From an uncultured Xanthobacteraceae bacterium (GTDB lineage: Bacteria; Pseudomonadota; Alphaproteobacteria; Rhizobiales; Xanthobacteraceae), in contig CATPBC010000027.1 of assembly GCA_955652195.1 (NCBI GenBank), positions 1-10,581 of the forward strand: 10,581 bases of DNA. The letters run 5' to 3'. The position numbers were made by a program, and so were the translations under genes. Shown here one piece after another: positions 1 through 6,443 of this stretch (position 1 is its first letter; each line of letters opens with the position of its first letter). A model generated the notes under the pieces. That model worked only from the letters and a program-made list of their open reading frames with translations, had not been told where the DNA came from and ran no database searches.

Positions 1-1
1 C

Positions 2-1150
2 GGCGGCGACCCTAAGGCCATGGCCCAGGCGCTGCGCGGCCTTGTTGTCGCAGCAAACCAGGATCCGCAGCTGAGCCGAGTATTCAGCACCTTCTCGGCG
101 ACGAACCCCTCGATCTATCTCGACATCGATCGGGACAAGGCGCAGATCATCGGCGTGCCCTTGAGTGCCGTCTTCCAGGCGCTGCAAGCTTCGCTTGGCG
201 GCTACTACATCAACAACATGAATTTGTTCGGCCGCACCTGGCAAGTCCAAGTGCAGGCTGATGCGGTCGATCGCTCCAAGATCGGCGACATTTATCGCAT
301 CAACGTTCGCAGCAACGAAGGAAAGATGATCCCGCTGCGAAGTTTGGCGGAAGTCCGCGTCGTCGTCGGCCCGCCTGCGCTGATCCGCTATAACAATCTC
401 CGTGCTGTCACCGTGCAGGGCAGTCCTGCGGCAGGCGTCTCGTCCGGTCAAGCGCTGCGCGCGATGGACTCGATCGCCGCGCGTACGCTGCCCCAAGGTT
501 ACGCCGGGGAATGGACCGACACGGCATTTCAGGAGAAGCGCGCCGAAGGCAAGACCGTCATCATCCTCGGGTTCGCTGTTCTGTTCGCGTATCTTTTCCT
601 TGTCGGACTTTACGAAAGCTGGACGATTCCGGTTCCTGTCTTGCTGTCGGTGACCGTTGGTATCTTAGGGTCGTTCGCGGCAATCGTCATGGCGGGGCTG
701 ACGCTGGACCTTTATGCGCAGATTGGCATGGTTGTGCTGATCGGATTGGCCGCCAAGAACGGCATCCTGATTGTCGAGTTTGCCAAGGAGCAACGGGAAA
801 AAGGCGTGCCGCTGCTTGAGGCGGCAACCGAGGGCGCGCGGCTTCGCTTTCGGCCGGTTATGATGACTTCCTTTGCATTCATACTCGGCTTGCTTCCGCT
901 GGTGATCGCATCGGGCGCTTCGCAACTCGCACGGCGCGACGTCGGTACGCCTGTCTTTGGCGGAATGATCCTCGCCTCATTCATAGGGATTTTTGCGATA
1001 CCGCCGCTTTATGTAGCCTTCCAGGCGATCCGCGAAAAACTCAAACCATCATCCCGTCCAAAGGAGCCTGCGGCGCGCGCTGCCGAGCGCGGACAATCCG
1101 CTAAAGCCGATCCGCCGCCCTCGATGCGTGAGGACGTCGCTGCCGAGTAG
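2..1150 (+). CDS. RND (HAE1/AcrB-type) multidrug efflux permease, C-terminal part, 5' end outside the window
   Basis: This is the inner-membrane pump subunit of a tripartite proton-driven efflux system, the C-terminal third of a protein that is about 1,040 residues long in the AcrB/MexB family. The reading frame is open to the left edge, so the gene is cut by the window and the ATG at 20 is internal. The first ~170 residues are periplasmic porter/docking domain (motifs GGYYINN and [11 protein letters not shown] are typical of AcrB). Five membrane segments follow, corresponding to TM8-TM12. The TM10 signature [16 protein letters not shown] contains the lysine of the proton-relay network (about residue 252 of this fragment). 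The C-terminal tail after [13 protein letters not shown] is hydrophilic and rich in Pro, Ala and Lys. The membrane-fusion partner would be expected upstream, outside the window. The substrate cannot be read from this fragment. The gene converges on the serine protease, with only 65 nt between the stops. Confidence 0.93.
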   Translation, partial: GGDPKAMAQALRGLVVAANQDPQLSRVFSTFSATNPSIYLDIDRDKAQIIGVPLSAVFQALQASLGGYYINNMNLFGRTWQVQVQADAVDRSKIGDIYRINVRSNEGKMIPLRSLAEVRVVVGPPALIRYNNLRAVTVQGSPAAGVSSGQALRAMDSIAARTLPQGYAGEWTDTAFQEKRAEGKTVIILGFAVLFAYLFLVGLYESWTIPVPVLLSVTVGILGSFAAIVMAGLTLDLYAQIGMVVLIGLAAKNGILIVEFAKEQREKGVPLLEAATEGARLRFRPVMMTSFAFILGLLPLVIASGASQLARRDVGTPVFGGMILASFIGIFAIPPLYVAFQAIREKLKPSSRPKEPAARAAERGQSAKADPPPSMREDVAAE

Positions 1151-1215
1151 GACATCATCTCAACGGATCACCCGAATGTTGCAGACGCAACCTGCGGAAG
1201 TGGCGCAATCAGATC

Positions 1216-2466
1216 TTATTTCCGCTCGTTCTTGATTTCGGCCGTACACGAAATCAGCATCGTGTATGTCCGCGCGGCGCTCGCAATGTCCGCCGTCTTC
1301 ATTTCGCTCCCGGGCTCAGCAGTCGAGTAAGAAACTGCGCTGTTGTCGAGGAAATCGCGGAGCGCACCGGTCTTGATGGCAAAGTTGATATTCTCCGGGA
1401 TGTCGCCGGTTGCCTTGGCGATCCTCAATGCATTCAACTTTGCCGTTACCATGCCGACGACATTTCCGCTGGCGTCGTGCAAAGGTCCGCCGCTGTTGCC
1501 CGGTTGCACCGGCGCGCTGATTTGCAGGAAGCGGGTGTCGTTATAGAGGCCTGCCAGCGAACTGATGACGCCCGTGGTCACAGTGAGGTCGGATGTCAAT
1601 AGACCGTGCAAAGGATAGCCGATCGCAACCACCTGATCGCCGGAGTTCACGGCACTGCCGCGGATCGTCGCGATGTCTTTCTCTTTGAATTTTTTCGTCC
1701 CTTGCAGAAGCGCAAGGTCGTTGGTCTCGTCGGCCGAAACAACACGCAATTTCACCGGAGCCTGACCGACAATATTGCCATGAATGTCGCCGACACAGTC
1801 TTTGACGACGTGATTGTTGGTGACGATCTGGGCGCTCTTGCTGACCACAAACCCGGTGCCGCTGACCTCGCCCCGCCGCGGCGCTTCGGTAGCGTCGTCG
1901 TCGGATTTGGCCGAGGTCTTCGCAGTCGGCGGTTTTGACTGGGGAGCAGAAAAATTGCCCGCGGCGGCGATGCCGTTGGTTTTGATCCTGTCGACGCAAT
2001 TTTCAATGCTGGGCACGACATTGCCCGCCGCGGCGAGATCGAATTCGACATTGCGCTTGCTAGCGGCCGCCACGAGCAGGTGCGCTTTGCGCAGCGCAGC
2101 GAGCGCCTCTTTCGGCAGCGGCGCTATTACAAATTTGTCGCGCGCGGAGGCGGCGGAAACCTCAAATTGTGCTTGGCCATCGAACGTTAGGATAATCGGA
2201 AGGGACCGGCCGCCGGACAAATTCCAGTCTGCGGTGGCGAACCCGATCACCCACGACCGCTCGGCATCCTCGATAAGGAAAAGACCGGCGCCGTTCGAAA
2301 ATTTCGCCGAGGCAATGCAATGAGAAAACACACCTTTCTCATTGGTATAGGCGGCGCCCTGCCAGCGTCCGACACTGATGATGCCGAACGGACCTCCGGC
2401 AAAACTGCTGGCGCTGAACACGATGCAACCAAGCATCGCAAACAACACACGCAACATCCCCATCAT
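1216..2466 (-). CDS. Exported trypsin-like (S1C/HtrA-type) serine protease with an unassigned N-terminal module
   Basis: A 416-residue secreted protein. A start at 2466 gives a clean signal peptide (MMGMLRVLFAMLGC..., likely cleavage after SSFA at residue 23) and a G-rich ribosome-binding stretch six nt upstream. The frame stays open to a GTG at 2553, but that adds an implausible polar leader. Residues ~24-145 form a module I do not recognise. A low-complexity Pro/Lys/Asp linker (~171-199) leads to a chymotrypsin-fold domain (~200-375) with the full triad: His219 in TNNHVV, Asp250 in NDLALL and Ser325 in PGNSGGPL. No PDZ domain follows, unlike DegP/DegQ; a short tail with one Cys ends the protein. 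It probably acts in the periplasm or outside the cell. An M-L-G-C stretch in the leader vaguely resembles a lipobox but lacks Leu/Val at -3. It is the last gene of the minus-strand cluster, 166 nt behind the GNAT gene, so it may have its own promoter. Confidence 0.88.
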   Translation of the reverse strand: MMGMLRVLFAMLGCIVFSASSFAGGPFGIISVGRWQGAAYTNEKGVFSHCIASAKFSNGAGLFLIEDAERSWVIGFATADWNLSGGRSLPIILTFDGQAQFEVSAASARDKFVIAPLPKEALAALRKAHLLVAAASKRNVEFDLAAAGNVVPSIENCVDRIKTNGIAAAGNFSAPQSKPPTAKTSAKSDDDATEAPRRGEVSGTGFVVSKSAQIVTNNHVVKDCVGDIHGNIVGQAPVKLRVVSADETNDLALLQGTKKFKEKDIATIRGSAVNSGDQVVAIGYPLHGLLTSDLTVTTGVISSLAGLYNDTRFLQISAPVQPGNSGGPLHDASGNVVGMVTAKLNALRIAKATGDIPENINFAIKTGALRDFLDNSAVSYSTAEPGSEMKTADIASAARTYTMLISCTAEIKNERK

Positions 2467-2547
2467 GGCAATCCCCCCGCGCATAACCACGAGGGCAATG
2501 CTATCACAGGTTGTATTGTGGCCAAGAACAACGCGACTATTTGGACG

Positions 2548-2584
2548 GTTCACCTGAATGAGTAAGACTCGTTTTTAGGTGAAC
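2548..2584. repeat. 8-bp perfect inverted repeat with nested short stem, upstream of the protease gene
   Basis: GTTCACCT at 2548-2555 is repeated as its exact reverse complement AGGTGAAC at 2577-2584. Inside lies a second short stem, GAGT-AAG-ACTC. It lies 82 nt before the chosen protease start, in the gap between the GNAT and protease genes. It could be an operator, a leader hairpin or chance; no regulator is identified. Confidence 0.4.
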
Positions 2585-2632
2585 GACGATCAAACGCGCT
2601 ACACCGGAGGCCAACGCGCAGCAACGCTGTCG

Positions 2633-3154
2633 TCAGGGGTCTAACGGCAGCGTCACGATGACGATCGCGGGGTCATCCGCGTCTGGCGTGATCTGAAAAC
2701 CGAGCTGACGGCACATCTGCAGCATCGTCTTATTTTCCTGCAGCACCTCACCGTGAACCGACTCCAATCCTTCCGCGCGGGCGTATTCGATCATCAGCTC
2801 CATCAACATCCAGCCGAGACCGTGTCCTTTGAGATCGGAGCGGACGATAATGGCGTATTCGCCGCTTCGATGTTCGGAATTGGCGTGAATGCGCACGACC
2901 CCGAGCATTTGCTCGGTCGCCTCCTCGATGGCGATGAAGGCCATGGCCCGCGCGTAATCGATCTGGGTAAATCGCGCGATGAAATTGTGGCTGAAGTCCT
3001 TGACCGGTGCGAAAAAACGAAGCCGCAAATCGTCCTGTGTCACGATGGTCAAGAACGCCGGATATAGACTCTCGTCCTCGGGCCGAATCGGCCGCACGAA
3101 AACCTTGGTGCCGTCGGGCAGCACCAAATGGCGTTCCCAATGCTGAGGTGTCAT
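2633..3154 (-). CDS. GNAT-family N-acetyltransferase, related to the acetyltransferase domain of PatZ-type protein lysine acetyltransferases
   Basis: A 173-residue, single-domain GNAT enzyme, which would transfer an acetyl group from acetyl-CoA to an amine. The N-terminal part (LPDGTKVFVRPIRPEDE at ~12-28, then RLRFFAPVKDFS and RFTQIDYARAMAFIA) matches the pattern of the GNAT domain at the C-terminus of PatZ/Pat, the acyl-CoA-synthetase-like fusion proteins that acetylate protein lysines. The acetyl-CoA pyrophosphate loop (motif A) is VRSDLKGHGLG at ~104-114. The large synthetase-like domain of PatZ is absent, so this is a stand-alone version. It begins 10 nt after the amidohydrolase stop on the same strand and is probably co-transcribed with it. 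No strong Shine-Dalgarno sequence is visible, which fits translational coupling. The substrate could be a protein lysine or a small molecule; the sequence does not decide. Confidence 0.87.
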   Translation of the reverse strand: MTPQHWERHLVLPDGTKVFVRPIRPEDESLYPAFLTIVTQDDLRLRFFAPVKDFSHNFIARFTQIDYARAMAFIAIEEATEQMLGVVRIHANSEHRSGEYAIIVRSDLKGHGLGWMLMELMIEYARAEGLESVHGEVLQENKTMLQMCRQLGFQITPDADDPAIVIVTLPLDP

Positions 3155-3164
3155 CCCATCGTCT

Positions 3165-4169
3165 TCACTTTGCCTTCGCGACTTTCAACTTCAAAAGCTG
3201 ATCGGCGGTGCCGTGGGCGAGCTTCGCCATGTCGGCCGGCGCGAGCGCAATGCGGTCGAGAAATTTACGGCCGGCGATATTCGGCGCGTAGGGGTAATCG
3301 ACCGAGAACATGATGCGGTCGATGCCGAAGGTCAAAAGCGCGGTGAGGAACGGCGGTTCGTCGAAAATGCCGCTGGTGGTGAGCCAAACCTGATCGAGAA
3401 TGGCGCGCGTGATCGGCCGTTTTAAATGGCCGATGTCGTGTTTAAAGACCTGATCGATGCGCGCCATCATCATCGGCAGCATCTCGCCCATATGACCGAC
3501 GATCAGGCGTAGCCGCGGATGCCGATCGAGCGTGCCGGCGACCGCCATGCGCAAAAGATGCACCGCCGTTTCCGAATGCCAGCCCCAGCCGGCAGTCTCG
3601 AGCACGCGGTCGGCGCCGTCCGGCAGACCGGAGAAATAGGCTTGCCGTACCGGCTCCGGCGGAATGTGCGGATGAATGTAAATCGGCACGTCAAGCTCGA
3701 CCGCTGCGGCAAGCAGAACGTCGTAGCTGGGGTGATCGAGGAAGCGGCCTTCGGTGGTGCCGTTGACCATGCCGCCGACAAAGCCGAGTTCCTTCACGGC
3801 GCGCTTGAGCTCGGCCGCCGCTGCATCGGGAGTTTGCAGCGGCAAGCTGGCAAAACCGGCGAAGCGATCGGGGTGGCGCGCCACTGCCGCGGCGAGATGG
3901 TCGTTGAGCTCGCGGGCGAGCGCGATGCCATCGGCGCCGGGAAGAAGGTCCGGGCCGGGGCCGCTGTTCGACAGCACCTGCACGGTGATGCCGGTTTCGT
4001 CCATCGATTTAAGCCGGATCTCGCCGATCTCGGGCAATAGCTCCAGTGGATTTGGCACGCCCGGCGCGAGATTGCGCGGCCGATACCCGCGGCGGCTGAT
4101 GATATCTTTGGCAATGCGCTGACTGAGCGAGGGCACCGCAAAGTGCTCCTCAAGGGCAACGGTACGCAT
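3165..4169 (-). CDS. Amidohydrolase-superfamily enzyme, gamma-resorcylate decarboxylase-like (Amidohydro_2)
   Basis: A 334-residue metal-dependent TIM-barrel protein of the non-oxidative decarboxylase branch of the amidohydrolases (gamma-resorcylate/2,3-dihydroxybenzoate decarboxylase and ACMSD relatives). The start VALEEHF and later blocks match gamma-resorcylate decarboxylase as I remember it. Expected metal or catalytic residues are all present: Glu7 and His9 (EEH), His166 (YIHPH), His226 (VGHMGE) and Asp291 (FSVDYPY). The family converts hydroxybenzoates to phenols plus CO2, or hydrolyses related compounds; the true substrate here is unknown. I chose the ATG at 4169 because a strong GGGAGGG lies 8 nt upstream and because it puts the EEH motif at the family position. 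The frame stays open to 4208, which would add 13 residues without a ribosome-binding site. It is first in a probable operon with the GNAT gene. No aromatic-degradation genes surround it. Confidence 0.88.
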   Translation of the reverse strand: MRTVALEEHFAVPSLSQRIAKDIISRRGYRPRNLAPGVPNPLELLPEIGEIRLKSMDETGITVQVLSNSGPGPDLLPGADGIALARELNDHLAAAVARHPDRFAGFASLPLQTPDAAAAELKRAVKELGFVGGMVNGTTEGRFLDHPSYDVLLAAAVELDVPIYIHPHIPPEPVRQAYFSGLPDGADRVLETAGWGWHSETAVHLLRMAVAGTLDRHPRLRLIVGHMGEMLPMMMARIDQVFKHDIGHLKRPITRAILDQVWLTTSGIFDEPPFLTALLTFGIDRIMFSVDYPYAPNIAGRKFLDRIALAPADMAKLAHGTADQLLKLKVAKAK

Positions 4170-4177
4170 GGACAATT

Positions 4178-4184
4178 CCCTCCC
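4178..4184 (-). promoter_or_regulatory. Ribosome-binding site that fixes the amidohydrolase start
   Basis: On the minus strand this reads GGGAGGG and lies 8 nt before the ATG at 4169. It supports that start over the in-frame ATG at 4208. Confidence 0.8.
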
Positions 4185-4373
4185 GACTTTACTGGCGCCG
4201 GAATTCATCGCTAGCGCGCATATCGCTAAACACGAATGGCGTTGCCGTTCTGGCGCATCGGCCTTGTCGCATCCTCAGGCTCATTCATCAAGCGTACGGC
4301 GATCGCGACGGATTTAGCCGCGCCGCTTAAGCTTCGCGACCTCGCGACACCGCGGCCAGCAAACGAATTCATT

Positions 4374-4403
4374 TTGCTAAGATTTTTGCAGGGCTGTCAT
4401 AAT
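4374..4403 (+). promoter_or_regulatory. Candidate sigma-70 promoter for the cold-shock gene
   Basis: TTGCTA at 4374-4379 and CATAAT at 4398-4403 are separated by 18 nt, matching 4/6 and 5/6 of the -35 and -10 consensus. Transcription from about 4410 would give a leader of ~190 nt. Long leaders are known for cspA-type mRNAs, where they fold as temperature sensors. This is an inference from sequence match only. Confidence 0.4.
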
Positions 4404-4588
4404 CGACCCGATGACGGTCTTGCGGACGGAACGGCATCCCGCTAAAAAGGACACTTCGAGCTTTCGGCCGAATGACTTGGCCTTGCAGCGACTGAGCAAG
4501 CGCGCCTGACTGACGATCTTTCACCAAAATCTCGAGCGAACCGAGCCGGGCCTACTCGCACGGCTCACATCTACATGCCTATGCCTAT

Positions 4589-4594
4589 GAGGAG
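4589..4594 (+). promoter_or_regulatory. Ribosome-binding site of the cold-shock gene
   Basis: GAGGAG lies 6 nt before the GTG at 4601. It supports GTG as the start codon. Translation from there immediately gives the family N-terminus (M)DNGTVKWFN. Confidence 0.85.
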
Positions 4595-4600
4595 AGACCA

Positions 4601-4810
4601 GTGGATAACGGCACCGTAAAGTGGTTCAACGCGCAGAAGGGTTATGGATTCATTCAGCCCGAAGGCGGCGGCAAGGACGTGTTTGTCCATATCAGCGCCG
4701 TCGAACGCGCCGGCCTCCGCGAACTGAGGGAAGGCCAGCGTGTTTCCTTCGAAGTCGTGGTGGACCGCAAGACCGGCAAGTCGGCCGCTGAAAATCTCAA
4801 AACGCTGTGA
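4601..4810 (+). CDS. CspA-family cold-shock protein
   Basis: A 69-residue single cold-shock domain, the usual length for the family. These five-stranded beta-barrel proteins bind single-stranded RNA/DNA in the cytoplasm and act as RNA chaperones during cold shock or stationary phase. Both nucleic-acid-binding motifs are intact: RNP1 KGYGFI (13-18) and RNP2 VFVHI (27-31). The N-terminal GTVKWFN and the C-terminal SAAENLK are also typical. The gene starts with GTG behind a strong ribosome-binding site and stands alone: divergent from the amidohydrolase and followed by two hairpin terminators. Its probable long 5' leader suggests post-transcriptional temperature control. Genomes of this group usually hold several csp paralogues, so I give no specific symbol. 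Confidence 0.96.
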   Translation: MDNGTVKWFNAQKGYGFIQPEGGGKDVFVHISAVERAGLRELREGQRVSFEVVVDRKTGKSAAENLKTL

Positions 4811-4817
4811 CGCATTA

Positions 4818-4850
4818 CCGCGGTCGCAGTTGCGATCGCGGTTTTAATTT
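4818..4850 (+). terminator. First of two hairpins after the cold-shock gene
   Basis: CCGCGGTCGC (4818-4827) pairs with GCGATCGCGG (4832-4841), with one G-U pair and a 4-nt loop, followed by TTTTAATTT. It begins 7 nt after the stop codon, which fits an intrinsic terminator. Confidence 0.65.
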
Positions 4851-4853
4851 CAG

Positions 4854-4890
4854 CCTCGGACCGCAGATATGCGGTCCGGGGTAATTTTTT
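4854..4890 (+). terminator. Rho-independent terminator of the cold-shock gene
   Basis: A perfect 8-bp stem GGACCGCA/TGCGGTCC (4858-4865 with 4870-4877) around a GATA loop extends to 12 bp with one G-U pair. A T-rich tail ending in six Ts (4885-4890) follows. It is the clearest terminator in the window. Confidence 0.85.
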
Positions 4891-4962
4891 GTCCTGGAGT
4901 CGCGCGAAGCTTGATGGCGCCGAATCTTATGTCGCGACCGCGACGGCCGCGCCGCCGGGCGT

Positions 4963-6294
4963 TTATGTCAAGCTCTGATAAATCAAAACGCCATTGAGAC
5001 CGAGCACGAGTGCGGTGGCGATGATCGCCAAGGCGCGCGTCACGGCGCGGTTTGCGAATGTGCCCATCACGTCGGTTCTGCTGGTGAAAATGATAAGCGA
5101 AATCATCGGCAGCGGCAGCGCAATGCTCAACACCACCTGGCTGATGACCAAGGCTTTGGTCGGCTCGACGCCGAGCGCGATCACGATGAAGGCGGGCACC
5201 ATGGTGACAAGACGGCGCAGCCAGACTGGAATGCGGAATCCGACGAAGCCCTGCATGATCATCTGACCAGCCATCGTCCCGACCGTCGATGCGGACACGC
5301 CTGAAGCGATCAGCGACACCAGGAAGATTCCGGCCGCCGCGCCGCCAAGAAGCGGAGTGAGGGTGTGATAGGCCGTTTCGATTTCCGCCACTTCAGGGTG
5401 GCCGGCATGGAATGCGCTCGAAGCCATCATCACCATGGCCATATTGACGATTCCGGCCATGCTCAGCGCAATGATGACTTCGCGGTTCGAAAATCTCAGT
5501 ACGATGCGGCGGTCGTCGTCGGAGCGGACCGGCACCCGCGCTTGCGTCAGCGCCGAGTGCAGATAGATCGCATGCGGCATGACGGTCGCGCCGATAATGC
5601 CGACCGCAAGCAACAGCGCTTCGCTATCGGCAAGCTGCGGCGTCACGGTGTGGAAGGCGGCCGCGCTCCAATCGATCGGCGCGATGAACATTTCCGCAAG
5701 ATAGCAAATACAGATTAAGCCGACGATCGCGCCAATGACGAGTTCGAGCGGACGAAAGCCAAATCGCTCGCACATCAATAGCCCGTAGGTGATAATCGCA
5801 GTCGCCACCATTCCGGCCAGCAGCGGCATGTGAAGCAAAAGCGACAAGCCGATGGCGCCGCCGAGGAATTCGGCGAGATCGGTCGCCATCGCGGCGATCT
5901 CGCTGACCACCCACATCGCCAGGACCACTGGGCGGGGAAAACGATCACGGCAGAGCTCGGCGAGGTTGCGGCCGGTAACGATGCCGAGTTTGGCCGAGAG
6001 ACCCTGGAACAGCATCGCGATGACGTTGGCGAGCAGCACCACCCACAACAGCCCATAGCCGTATTTGGCGCCGGCCTGGATATTGGTGGCGAAATTGCCG
6101 GGATCCATGTAGGCGATCGAAGCTACGACCGCAGGACCGGCGAAAGCGATGGCGGTGCGTAACCCGCCGGGACGGCCCGCGAGCACTTCATGGGTTTGCG
6201 CGGTGGTCCGTTCCGTCAGCGACGCTCGCCGCGCCGCCGCGTCGATCGGCGCTGGCTCGATCGCCGCCGGGTCAGCCGCCATTTCTTGCCGCAT
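4963..6294 (-). CDS. mntH: Nramp-family Mn2+/divalent metal:H+ symporter MntH
   Basis: A 443-residue inner-membrane protein with about 11 hydrophobic segments after a polar N-terminal tail of ~45 residues. It imports Mn2+ (and some Fe2+) with protons. The two metal-site signatures of Nramp are intact: DPGN at residues 64-67 in the first membrane helix (MDPGNFATNIQAG) and MPH at 239-241 in the sixth (GATVMPHAIYLHSAL). The block ATDLAEFLGGAIGL (138-151) is also family-typical. I chose the ATG at 6294; ATG 6282 and GTG 6303 or 6333 are alternatives and none has a strong ribosome-binding site. GTG 6333 would start inside the proposed operator. It is divergent from mntR, whose product should repress it when manganese is plentiful. 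Downstream, 4931-4944 can fold into a short GC hairpin without a T-run. Confidence 0.95.
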   Translation of the reverse strand: MRQEMAADPAAIEPAPIDAAARRASLTERTTAQTHEVLAGRPGGLRTAIAFAGPAVVASIAYMDPGNFATNIQAGAKYGYGLLWVVLLANVIAMLFQGLSAKLGIVTGRNLAELCRDRFPRPVVLAMWVVSEIAAMATDLAEFLGGAIGLSLLLHMPLLAGMVATAIITYGLLMCERFGFRPLELVIGAIVGLICICYLAEMFIAPIDWSAAAFHTVTPQLADSEALLLAVGIIGATVMPHAIYLHSALTQARVPVRSDDDRRIVLRFSNREVIIALSMAGIVNMAMVMMASSAFHAGHPEVAEIETAYHTLTPLLGGAAAGIFLVSLIASGVSASTVGTMAGQMIMQGFVGFRIPVWLRRLVTMVPAFIVIALGVEPTKALVISQVVLSIALPLPMISLIIFTSRTDVMGTFANRAVTRALAIIATALVLGLNGVLIYQSLT

Positions 6295-6326
6295 CTTGAA
6301 CACGCCTGAAGCCGTTACTAGAAAGT

Positions 6327-6340
6327 GTAGCACAGGCTAC
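6327..6340. promoter_or_regulatory. MntR-box-like palindrome, mntH-proximal
   Basis: GTAGC-ACAG-GCTAC is a perfect 5+5 palindrome. Its TAGC-N4-GCTA core resembles the enterobacterial MntR box (CATAGC-N4-GCTATG). It overlaps the proposed -10 of the mntH promoter, where a bound repressor would block transcription. Confidence 0.65.
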
Positions 6341-6366
6341 GTAGGCGTTGCGGTGATTTAGGTCAA
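6338..6366 (-). promoter_or_regulatory. Candidate mntH promoter
   Basis: Reading the minus strand, TTGACC (6366-6361) matches 5/6 of the -35 consensus. After 17 nt comes TACGTA (6343-6338), a weak -10. The predicted start near 6331 would give a ~37-nt leader before the ATG at 6294. The weak -10 makes this tentative. An alternative minus-strand -10 is TACAAT at 6380-6375, which would overlap the other palindrome. Confidence 0.35.
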
Positions 6367-6376
6367 TGGTTCATAT

Positions 6377-6392
6377 TGTAGCCAAAACTACA
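6377..6392. promoter_or_regulatory. MntR-box-like palindrome, mntR-proximal
   Basis: TGTAG-N6-CTACA is a palindrome whose halves repeat the GTAG(C) core of the first site. The two centres are 51 bp apart, close to five helical turns. This site lies upstream of mntR and could mediate autoregulation or cooperative binding. Confidence 0.6.
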
Positions 6393-6433
6393 TTTTGACA
6401 CGATGATAATATTGTGATCGGGAGAGCGGGATC

Positions 6434-6438
6434 AGGAG
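6434..6438 (+). promoter_or_regulatory. Ribosome-binding site supporting the mntR start at 6444
   Basis: AGGAG lies 5 nt before the GTG at 6444. It is the best ribosome-binding site among the possible mntR starts (GTG 6414, GTG 6444, ATG 6468). Confidence 0.6.
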
Positions 6439-6443
6439 CCCCC

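Larger units (their letters stand above)
4170..4600. other. 431-nt divergent intergenic region between the amidohydrolase and cold-shock genes
   Basis: No protein gene is convincing here. The region must hold the minus-strand amidohydrolase promoter, which I cannot place. Near it a 7-bp direct repeat, ATCGCTA, occurs at 4207-4213 and 4222-4228 (period 15). The right half probably carries the promoter and a long untranslated leader for the cold-shock gene. Near its end are two tandem ATGCCT units (4575-4586), followed by ATGAGG, which contributes to the ribosome-binding site. Confidence 0.6.

Noticed and set aside
1178..1191. GTTGC-AGAC-GCAAC hairpin between the RND and protease stops as a terminator
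   Set aside because: Only a 5-bp stem and no T-run on either strand.
1814..2323. 169-codon plus-strand frame opposite the protease
   Set aside because: Antisense shadow. The minus-strand frame has the complete catalytic triad.
2430..2466. Lipoprotein signal in the protease leader
   Set aside because: The M-L-G-C stretch lacks Leu/Val/Ile at -3, and a standard signal peptidase I site (SSFA) follows.
3519..4040. 173-codon plus-strand frame opposite the amidohydrolase
   Set aside because: Antisense shadow. The minus-strand frame has all metal-ligand motifs.
4236..4445. 69-codon plus-strand reading frame between the amidohydrolase and csp genes
   Set aside because: It has no ribosome-binding site, no recognisable protein features and overlaps the likely csp promoter. 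Chance frames of this size are common in GC-rich DNA.
6395..6412. TTGACA with nearby GATAAT/TAATAT as an mntR promoter
   Set aside because: TTGACA is a perfect -35 hexamer, but the A/T-rich hexamers follow after only 4-6 nt, far from the required ~17. No suitable -10 lies at the right distance, so the mntR promoter is left unplaced.
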